Assembly: GCF_000022205.1 (NCBI RefSeq)
Contig: NC_012028.1
Location: 62,001-126,000 of the forward strand
Source of the DNA: Halorubrum lacusprofundi ATCC 49239
GTDB lineage: Archaea; Halobacteriota; Halobacteria; Halobacteriales; Haloferacaceae
Direction: 5' to 3'
Length of the DNA stretch: 64,000 nucleotides
Shown here: positions 56,913 through 64,000 of the stretch, piece by piece
Layout of the letters: each line of letters starts with the position of its first letter
Numbering within the stretch: the first letter of the stretch is position 1
Made by a program: the position numbers and the translations under genes
Notes under the pieces: generated by a model
The model's database searches: none
Told to the model about the DNA's origin: nothing
Seen by the model: only the letters and a program-made list of their open reading frames with translations

Positions 56913-57321
56913 GACATTCTCAACATATCTGATATTCGGTAATATGTCGTATATGAGTTTTGGTCGGCCGGGCAACAGGATGTCACTTTGATTAACTCTG
57001 TATTGACCGATCCGTGAGCCTCCTGTATTGACCGCAGCGTTGCGGACGACGCAGCGCAACCTTACAGTTGCACCACTAGTACTCGCTACCGATCAAAATA
57101 CCCACGGTCTCAACGACTACTCTTTGAGAAGGTATTTTGACACTAACAATGTCGCTGCGAGTTTGAGGCTGTATATGGACATTCGTCGACGGACATTGTT
57201 CCGGTTCCAGCGGCTCTGCTACCGGTGGAAGCTTCTCAAGCACCCATACGGATACGACTACGTGAGACAACAGTACTCTCTCACGGGCAAGCGAACCTCA
57301 CCAGACGGCGACTGAAGCCGG
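56913..57321. other. Non-coding gap upstream of the truncated kinase
   Basis: No convincing gene. It contains the AT-rich promoter side of the kinase remnant (TATATACGACATATTACC on the minus strand) and unassigned DNA up to the aldolase stop. Confidence 0.45.
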
Positions 57322-57960
57322 TCAGTCTCGGGCCGCCGAGACGGCCTCGACAACCGCTCGCGCGTTCGCCTCGACCTGGTCGTACGCGTCGTCGTCGATC
57401 GCCTCGTGGTCGACGATCGAACCACCGACGCCGACCGCGACTGCGCCGGCCCGGACGTACGCGCCCGCGTTCTCCGCACTGACGCCGCCAGTCGGGACGA
57501 GGGGGATCTGCGGGAGGGGACCACCGATCGCCGCGACGTGGTCTGGGCCGCCGGTCTTTGCGGGGAACACCTTCACCGCGTCGGCACCAGCTTGGTAGGC
57601 CTCAAGCGCCTCGGTCGGCGTGTACGCGCCGACCGCGATCGGCGTTCCGTAGCGGTTCGCCGTCCGGATGACGTTGCGGTTCACCGTCGGCGTTACGAGG
57701 AACTCCGCACCGGCCAACTGTGCCGCTCGCGCCGTCTCCGCGTCGAGCACGGTACCGGCGCCGACCAGCGCGTCGTCGACGCGGTCCGATATCGCTTCGA
57801 TCGACGACATCGAGTTCGGTGTGTCCGCCGTTATCTCCAGTGCTGTCACGCCGGCGTCGACGACGGCGTCCGCGACCGCTACGGCGTCGGCCGTGTTGAC
57901 ACCGCGGAGGATCGCGATCACCCCGCCGTCCGTGATTCGATCAAGTCGATCAGTTCGCAT
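57322..57960 (-). CDS. KDPG/KDPGal-type aldolase
   Basis: 212 residues from the ATG at 57958-57960 (MRTDRLDRITDGGVIAILRG). It is a class I aldolase of the Eda/DgoA family. VTALEITADTPNS has the catalytic Glu region. GAGTVLDAETARAAQLAGAEFLVTP, DAVKVFPAKTGG with the Schiff-base Lys, and PLVPTGGVSAENAGAYVRAGAVAVGVGG complete the TIM barrel. It cleaves 2-keto-3-deoxy-6-phospho-sugar acids to pyruvate and glyceraldehyde-3-P. Given the galactonate-dehydratase-like gene at the right edge, the galacto form (KDPGal) is the likely substrate. It is downstream of the IclR gene. Confidence 0.88.
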   Translation of the reverse strand: MRTDRLDRITDGGVIAILRGVNTADAVAVADAVVDAGVTALEITADTPNSMSSIEAISDRVDDALVGAGTVLDAETARAAQLAGAEFLVTPTVNRNVIRTANRYGTPIAVGAYTPTEALEAYQAGADAVKVFPAKTGGPDHVAAIGGPLPQIPLVPTGGVSAENAGAYVRAGAVAVGVGGSIVDHEAIDDDAYDQVEANARAVVEAVSAARD

Positions 57961-58020
57961 GATGGGTATCTGCCCCGGTGGGGTATTAAAACGAACCGTG
58001 TCGGGTACGCCCACGCCGTG

Positions 58021-58767
58021 TCACAATAGCTCGAGTTCGATCGTCTTTGCGGCGCTGGAGACGAGCCCGGCCGTGTCCTCCTCCAGTCGTTTCCCTTGCA
58101 TCTCGTCGGACGGTCCGGAGACGCTGACTGCGCCTACGGAGTCGCCGCCGACGACGATAGGGGAGGCGACGCACTGCCAGTTCTCGTCGAGTTCACCGCG
58201 ATCGAACGCGATGTTACGGTCCCTGATCGATCGGAGTTCAGAGCGGAGCGTTGCCGGGTCTGTCACGGTCCGATTGGTCTTCTGGTCGAGTCCATGGCGG
58301 GTGACGTACTCGTCGACCGCGTCCTCTGACCGATACGCGAGGATCGCCTTACCGGCCGCGGCCGCGTGGAGTCGGACGCTACCGCCCACCGGAATAGGAT
58401 GGTTCCGGGCACCGATCCGATGGAGATAGACAGCGTTGGCCTCTTCGGGAACCACGAGGTTCGCGACCGCGCTCGTGTTTCGAGCGAGCATGCGGATCTC
58501 GCTCTGTGCTGCCTGGTAGACGGGGTTCCGTTCTCTCGTCCCGAATCCGATCCGCAGGAACCGGTGGGTGAGCTCGTAGGTGCCGCCTGAGTTCTTTACG
58601 TATCCGAGAGCACAGAGCGTCGAGAGGTGGTTGTGAACTGCACTCTTCGAGACGTCCAGCGTGCCGGCTAACTCGGTGACTCCGCCACCGTCACGCTCGT
58701 ATAGCTCTTCGACGATCCGGAGAGACGTTGCGGTCGCCTGAACGGTGATAGTGTCCGTGTTCCCCAT
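58021..58767 (-). CDS. IclR-family regulator
   Basis: A 248-residue protein. The N-terminal wHTH (TATSLRIVEELYERDGGGVTELAGTLDVSKSAVHNHLSTLCALGYV) is followed by the IclR effector domain with AVYLHRIGARNHPIPVGGSVRLHAAAAGKAILAY and SPIVVGGDSVGAVSVSGPSD, which binds small acids. It is upstream of the aldolase in the same direction and divergent from the ABC operon across a 279-bp region that holds an ATCCATA...TATGGAT inverted repeat. It probably controls both units in response to a sugar acid (inference). Confidence 0.9.
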   Translation of the reverse strand: MGNTDTITVQATATSLRIVEELYERDGGGVTELAGTLDVSKSAVHNHLSTLCALGYVKNSGGTYELTHRFLRIGFGTRERNPVYQAAQSEIRMLARNTSAVANLVVPEEANAVYLHRIGARNHPIPVGGSVRLHAAAAGKAILAYRSEDAVDEYVTRHGLDQKTNRTVTDPATLRSELRSIRDRNIAFDRGELDENWQCVASPIVVGGDSVGAVSVSGPSDEMQGKRLEEDTAGLVSSAAKTIELELL

Positions 58768-58859
58768 CGTTTCTCAGAGTAGTATGAACGACAGGTGTAT
58801 AACGTTTGTTTAGTATCGAAGAACACTATCGGCGGTCGGGAGATAAAACTACAATAAAT

Positions 58860-58884
58860 ATCCATAGATTATTACTTTATGGAT
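58860..58884. promoter_or_regulatory. ATCCATA-N11-TATGGAT inverted repeat
   Basis: Perfect 7-bp arms (58860-58866 and 58878-58884) in the divergent region between the IclR gene and the ABC operon. Candidate operator. Confidence 0.5.
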
Positions 58885-59002
58885 TGGAATTAAGAGACAA
58901 AAAGCCCAGAACCGGGAGAATGGTATATAATAGCCCAGTGTTCAGCCCAAGAAAACGCAAATGGAGCGTTTCTAAGCGTGTTTTAGGACAGATGTACAGT
59001 AA

Positions 59003-59013
59003 TTTTATATACC
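59003..59013 (+). promoter_or_regulatory. TATA box of the sugar ABC operon
   Basis: TTTTATATACC lies about 35-40 nt upstream of the ATG at 59047, giving a short leader. Confidence 0.55.
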
Positions 59014-59046
59014 TACAATATAAGGGACGAATACTCAGGTACGATC

Positions 59047-60450
59047 ATGACTAAAAAACCAGACTACGCACGATACGGGCGGCGGCGGCTGATGAAGGGC
59101 GCAGGACTCGCGGGGCTCGCGGGGCTCGCAGGATGTATCGGAACTGGTGATCCCGAGGGCGGGAGCGGTGGCGGCGACGGGAGTGACGGGAGTGATGGAA
59201 GCGAGGGCAGTGACGGAAGCAACAGTAGCGGCGACGACAACGGCGACGGTGGCGGTAGCATGGCGTCAGAAATCGACGTGTGGGGGTGGGACGTCGCCGC
59301 ACGGGCGCTGACGATCTCGGCTGAAGAGTACGAATCCGAAAACGACGCGACGGTCTCGGTCGAGGAGTTCGGTCGATCCGCGATGAAAGACCGGCTCCAG
59401 ACGAACCTCCTCTCGGGCTCCGGCGCACCTGCGGTCTCCATGCTGGAGTCCGTCGACGGCCCCTCGTTCATCGACACGGGTTCCGTCGCGCCGCTCACCG
59501 ACGAGATCGAGGAAGCGGGCATCCGCGAGGATTTCGTCTCCGGAAAGTGGGAGGCGCTCACTGTTGACGGGGACATCTACGCGCTCCCGTGGGACACCGG
59601 CCCGACGGCAGTCTACTACCGGCGGTCGGTGTACGACGAACACGACATCGACCCAGACAGCATCGAGACGTGGGCGGACTTCATCGAAGAGGGACAGAAA
59701 CTGCCGGACGAGCAGTACATGCTCAACCTCCCCGAGGGGGACCTCTCCGGCGTCTGGCGGTACCAGTTCCGCCAGCTGTCTGGCGAGCCCTTCCTTGAGA
59801 GCGGCGAGGTGAACATCCACAACGAGAAGTCGCTCCGTGTGGCTCGTAACATTAAGGAGATATACGACGCCGACATCGCGGCCAATATCGAGGGATGGAC
59901 AGCGGCCTGGTTCAGCGCCTACGGCGACGCGACGATTGCGTCGCTCCCCTCGGCGGCGTGGATGGAGGGAACGCTGCGTGCTGAACTCCCCGACACCGCC
60001 GGCGACTGGGGCGTGTTCAAGATCCCCGCGTTAGAGTCGGGCGGACCGCGGGCGTCGAACTGGGGCGGCTCCAACCTCATGATCGCCGATCAAGTGTCTG
60101 ACGAAGAGAAGGCGCGCGGATGGGACTACATGGAGTACTCGTTGGCGACCGAGGAGATGCAGCTGGCGATGTACGACGAGTACGGGCTCTTCCCGGCGCT
60201 GGAGACCGTCTACGACGAGCCGGTGTTCGACGAGGAGCTCGACTTCTACGACGGACAGGCTGCGCGGGCGCTCTTTGCCGAGGTCGCACAGGAGTCGCCG
60301 GGATACCGGTTCACTGCGGACACCCCCGAGGTGTCACAGGCCATCGAGACCGAACTGCAGCGAATGATCAACGGTGAACAATCGCCCGAGGAGGCCATCC
60401 AGGCAGCCGCGGAGACGGTCGCCGAAAACACCGATCGAGACCTCGCGTAA
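59047..60450 (+). CDS. Sugar ABC transporter substrate-binding lipoprotein
   Basis: A 467-residue protein. YGRRRLMKGAG is a Tat motif (Arg12-14) and LAGLAGLAGC a lipobox with Cys30 for lipid anchoring. A Gly/Ser/Asp-rich linker (GGGSGGGDGSDGSDGSEGSD-like) tethers the domain. The body is a family 1 extracellular solute-binding protein (EIDVWGWDVAARALTISAEEYE, YALPWDTGPTAVYYRRSVYD, NWGGSNLMIADQVSDEEKAR). It captures a sugar or oligosaccharide at the cell surface for the permeases encoded next. First gene of the operon. Confidence 0.92.
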   Translation: MTKKPDYARYGRRRLMKGAGLAGLAGLAGCIGTGDPEGGSGGGDGSDGSDGSEGSDGSNSSGDDNGDGGGSMASEIDVWGWDVAARALTISAEEYESENDATVSVEEFGRSAMKDRLQTNLLSGSGAPAVSMLESVDGPSFIDTGSVAPLTDEIEEAGIREDFVSGKWEALTVDGDIYALPWDTGPTAVYYRRSVYDEHDIDPDSIETWADFIEEGQKLPDEQYMLNLPEGDLSGVWRYQFRQLSGEPFLESGEVNIHNEKSLRVARNIKEIYDADIAANIEGWTAAWFSAYGDATIASLPSAAWMEGTLRAELPDTAGDWGVFKIPALESGGPRASNWGGSNLMIADQVSDEEKARGWDYMEYSLATEEMQLAMYDEYGLFPALETVYDEPVFDEELDFYDGQAARALFAEVAQESPGYRFTADTPEVSQAIETELQRMINGEQSPEEAIQAAAETVAENTDRDLA

Positions 60451-60468
60451 TCTGGGGTAATCGATCGC

Positions 60469-61539
60469 ATGGCAACTTCTGACGAAACGGACGATCGGAT
60501 TGGGCAGGGGTATCGCCGCCGCGTCCGCATGAAGATACGGACAGCCACGAGGCAGTCCAGACGGGCGATGCGACCGGTCTGGGACCGGGTGCGCTTTGCC
60601 AGACAGGACCTGACAGCGGCGACACCGACGCTGCCGCGGGTCGCGTATCTGTTCATTGCGCCGTTCTTCCTGCTTTTCAGCGTGTTTCTCGCCTTTCCGG
60701 TGTTTTACACGCTGTACCTGTCGTTTTTCGAGTACCAGGGTGTCGGCCAAGGATCGCTGTTCTGGATCGATCTCGGCCCGGTGTACATCGAGATTCCGCA
60801 GATCGCACAGCTGAATTTCGTCGGACTCGGAAATTACGCTCGCCTGCTCGGAAACGACCTCTTCTGGCAGTCGATGTTCAACACCTCGTACATCCTCGTC
60901 ATCCAGGTCCCACTGATGATCGGGCTGGCGCTCGCGCTCGCACTCGCACTGAACGCGTCGTTCCTGCGGCTCAAAGGGGTGTTCCGCACCGCCATAGCGC
61001 TGCCAGTCTCGGCGAACCTTGTGGCGTACTCGACGGTGTTTCTGCTGCTTTTCAACGAGCAGTTAGGGTTCCTCAACTACGTCCTCGCCGGGGTCGGGAT
61101 CGGCCCGGTTCCGTGGCTAACCGACGGATTTTGGGCGCGAAACACGATCATCGCCGCGGTGACGTGGCGGTGGACGGGGTACAACATGATCATCCTGCTT
61201 GCCGGGCTCCAGACGATCCCGCAGCAGCTGTACGAAGCCGCCGAGATCGACGGTGCGAACCGGTGGGAGAAGTTCCGCTACGTCACGCTCCCGCAGCTCA
61301 AGCCGGTCATGTTGTTCGTCGTCGTACTATCGACGATCGGGACGTTCAAACTGTTCGCTGAGCCGTACGTCATCACTGGCGGCGGCCCCACTAACTCGAC
61401 AATCACCATTGTGCAGTACATCTACCGACAGGCATTCGTCAACTTCAACCTGGGCTACGCGAGCGCGCTCACAGTTGTGTTTGTGGCAGTTGTCAGCGTG
61501 TTTTCTGTTGTCCAGATCAAGATCGGAGGTGAGGACTGA
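60469..61539 (+). CDS. Sugar ABC transporter permease (UgpA/MalF type)
   Basis: A 356-residue inner-membrane permease with six to seven helices (VAYLFIAPFFLLFSVFLAFP, MFNTSYILVIQVPLMIGLAL, LLLFNEQLGFLNYVLAG). It has the EAA loop YEAAEIDGANRWEKFRYVTLP that docks on the ATPase. It starts 18 nt after the binding protein and its stop overlaps the next start (TGATG). The basic N-terminus before helix 1 is extended, as in other haloarchaeal homologues. It forms the translocation channel with the next permease. Confidence 0.9.
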   Translation: MATSDETDDRIGQGYRRRVRMKIRTATRQSRRAMRPVWDRVRFARQDLTAATPTLPRVAYLFIAPFFLLFSVFLAFPVFYTLYLSFFEYQGVGQGSLFWIDLGPVYIEIPQIAQLNFVGLGNYARLLGNDLFWQSMFNTSYILVIQVPLMIGLALALALALNASFLRLKGVFRTAIALPVSANLVAYSTVFLLLFNEQLGFLNYVLAGVGIGPVPWLTDGFWARNTIIAAVTWRWTGYNMIILLAGLQTIPQQLYEAAEIDGANRWEKFRYVTLPQLKPVMLFVVVLSTIGTFKLFAEPYVITGGGPTNSTITIVQYIYRQAFVNFNLGYASALTVVFVAVVSVFSVVQIKIGGED

Positions 61540-62375
61540 TGCGCGAACAACGGCGTAAGGACGCAGTCTGGCGATTCCTCACGTACGCCTTCGTCATCAC
61601 GATGGTCGTGGTGATGATGGTTCCTTTGTACTGGATGCTGGTGGCGGCGACGCTCCCACAGGAGCAATTCTTGCAGTTCCCGCCGCGGCTGATTCCCGGA
61701 ACGGCGTTCCTCGACAACTTCGCGGCGCTCCAAGAGCGGCTTGACTTCGTCCGGACGATCCGGAACAGTGTCCTCATTGCCGTGGTTTACACGCTGCTCT
61801 CGCTGGTGTTGTGCTCGATGGCCGGCTTCGCGTTCGCCAAGTACGAGTTCAAGTTCAAAGAGCCGATCTTCTACACGATCCTGGCGACGCTCGTGTTGCC
61901 GATCCAGCTCCTCGTCATCCCGCTGTTCTTGTTGATGGCCCAGCTGGACTGGACGAACACCTTCCGAGCGATAATCCTCCCGTGGGCGGCAAACCCCATT
62001 GGGATATTCCTCATGCGGCAGAACATGAAATCGATACCGGATGCGCTGCTTGAGTCCGCCCGCATGGATGGGGCGACGGAGTTCCAGATCTTCTATCGGA
62101 TCGCACTCCCGACGATGCGATCGTCGCTAGCCGCGCTGGCGATCATCCTGTTCCTGTTCCAGTGGGATCTGTTCTTGTACCCGCTCGTGATTCTCGAGAC
62201 GGCAGACATGTACACGATCCCCATCGGGTTGGCACAACTGACCGGATTCCAGCGGATCTACTACGACCAGATCATGGTGGCGGCGACGCTCGCCATCGTG
62301 CCGATGGTCGTGCTGTTCTTAGTGCTACAGAAACAGTTCGTCAGCGGCATCCTCGCGGGGTCGCTCAAAGAGTAA
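61539..62375 (+). CDS. Sugar ABC transporter permease (UgpE/MalG type)
   Basis: A 278-residue permease with six helices (YAFVITMVVVMMVPLYWMLV, LLSLVLCSMAGFAFAKYEF, IFYTILATLVLPIQLLVIPLF). The EAA motif is LLESARMDGATEFQIFYRIALP. The C-terminal helix is followed by LQKQFVSGILAGSLKE, the usual MalG-type end. It pairs with the upstream permease and is translationally coupled to it. Spacing to the ATPase gene is 2 nt. Confidence 0.92.
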   Translation: MREQRRKDAVWRFLTYAFVITMVVVMMVPLYWMLVAATLPQEQFLQFPPRLIPGTAFLDNFAALQERLDFVRTIRNSVLIAVVYTLLSLVLCSMAGFAFAKYEFKFKEPIFYTILATLVLPIQLLVIPLFLLMAQLDWTNTFRAIILPWAANPIGIFLMRQNMKSIPDALLESARMDGATEFQIFYRIALPTMRSSLAALAIILFLFQWDLFLYPLVILETADMYTIPIGLAQLTGFQRIYYDQIMVAATLAIVPMVVLFLVLQKQFVSGILAGSLKE

Positions 62376-62377
62376 CA

Positions 62378-63499
<1,122 letters not shown>

Positions 63500-63505
63500 C
63501 CTATC

Positions 63506-64000
63506 ATGTACATTACTGACTACGAGCTGTTCGAAGTACCGCCCCGCTGGCTATTCTTGAAGTTGACGACGAGTGACGGCACCGTTGGTTGGGGAGAGCC
63601 AGTCGTGGAGGGGCGGTCTCACACGGTCGTTGCCGCCGTCGAGGAGTTGCTCGACAACTACCTACTCGGTGAGGATCCGGCACGGATCGAGGATCACTGG
63701 CAGGCGATGTACCGCGGCGGCTTCTACCGCGGCGGCCCGGTGCTGATGAGCGCCATCGCCGGCGTTGACCAAGCGCTGTGGGACATCAAGGGAAAGCAGT
63801 TCGGCGCTCCCGTCCACGAACTTCTCGGCGGCCGTGCGCGCGACCGAATCCGCGTGTACCAGTGGATCGGCGGAGACCGACCAGCAGATGTCGGCGACGC
63901 CGCTCGTGAGAAGGTCGACGCAGGCTTCACAGCGCTGAAAATGAACGCCACCGCAGAGATGCGGCCGATCGACACTCCGGCCACTGTGGCTGACGCGGTG
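63506..64000 (+). CDS. Galactonate dehydratase-like enolase-superfamily enzyme, N-terminal part
   Basis: 165 residues are visible to the window end from the ATG at 63506. MYITDYELFEVPPRWLFLKL and GTVGWGEPVVEGRSHTVVAAV form the capping domain. RGGPVLMSAIAGVDQALWDIKGKQFGAPVHELLGG is the family signature before the barrel, followed by IRVYQWIGG. This matches D-galactonate/mandelate-racemase-type dehydratases that make 2-keto-3-deoxy sugar acids. It is cut before the metal ligands, so substrate is uncertain. It follows the ABC ATPase by 6 nt, and the KDPG/KDPGal aldolase and IclR genes nearby make galactonate degradation the best inference. Confidence 0.85.
   Translation, partial: MYITDYELFEVPPRWLFLKLTTSDGTVGWGEPVVEGRSHTVVAAVEELLDNYLLGEDPARIEDHWQAMYRGGFYRGGPVLMSAIAGVDQALWDIKGKQFGAPVHELLGGRARDRIRVYQWIGGDRPADVGDAAREKVDAGFTALKMNATAEMRPIDTPATVADAV

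Noticed and set aside
57028-57315. 95-aa plus-strand frame as a gene
   Set aside because: Arg-rich, no family features, antisense-like composition. No support beyond being open.
62162-62377. Extended start of the ABC ATPase gene
   Set aside because: It overlaps the permease gene by over 200 nt. The ATG at 62378 follows the permease stop by 2 nt and begins the family's usual N-terminus.

Overview
The window is haloarchaeal DNA (class Halobacteria). Proteins are acidic, TATA-type promoters often sit about 25-30 nt upstream of the start codon with little or no leader, and ISH3-type transposons, Orc1/Cdc6, TBP, Tat lipoproteins and typical haloarchaeal families are present. It reads as a mosaic megaplasmid or plasmid-derived region rather than quiet chromosome. 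It has an Orc1-linked origin, a ParA operon, ArdC, five tyrosine recombinases or fragments, five ISH3-type elements or fragments and many broken genes.

Layout. 1-9.3 kb: accessory DNA with an ISH3-like end, an integrase remnant, a recombinase operon, a DUF234-type ATPase, hypotheticals and a small Xer-like recombinase framed by inverted repeats. 9.5-15.5 kb: a seven-gene minus-strand operon with a Cas7-like RAMP, a Cas5-like RAMP, two proteins of unknown function, a zinc-finger protein, a DnaQ-like exonuclease and an HNH nuclease, and no CRISPR array. This matches the HRAMP type of derived class 1 CRISPR-Cas system in Haloarchaea. A small HTH gene lies divergently behind paired TGCATTGG operators. 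15.5-26.8 kb: a TBP gene cut by ISH3 copy 1, then a secretion and surface cluster (SipW-type signal peptidase, DUF5305, three Tat-secreted DUF1102/TasA-like proteins, a six-PKD protein) that ends at ISH3 copy 2. 27-31 kb: a large DDE transposase-like gene and a recombinase.

31-36 kb is the replication and partition core: ParA with a partner, a PolB C-terminal remnant, and Orc1 flanked by ORB repeats (CCCCACGTTTCCGACGT) with a tandem 66-bp ORB-containing repeat. 36-42 kb is a plasmid maintenance block (HTH regulators, SWIM protein, ArdC, rubrerythrin-like zinc protein, a frameshifted DUF6610-like gene). It is punctuated by four copies of a TTAACCAAC dyad and by similar leader hairpins. 42-47 kb is metal resistance: CopZ, CopA, an ArsR-type regulator, MerA and an HxlR regulator. 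47.5-52.2 kb is a decaying heme-copper oxidase cluster: CoxB truncated by ISH3 copy 3, then CoxC, CtaB fusion, a membrane protein and a broken molybdopterin oxidoreductase. 53.6-57 kb is IS-scarred: a truncated Eco57I-like methylase, another ISH3-type IS and a truncated sensor-kinase N-terminus. 57.3-64 kb is sugar catabolism: KDPG/KDPGal aldolase, IclR regulator, and a divergent sugar ABC transporter operon continuing into a galactonate-dehydratase-like gene cut by the window end.

The main points for follow-up are: the HRAMP operon with its regulator, operators and leader hairpin; the dense, partly covarying hairpins inside ISH3-type transposase genes; the repeated dyad and leader structures of the 36-42 kb block; and the lack of target duplications at every complete IS, which points to IS-mediated rearrangement.
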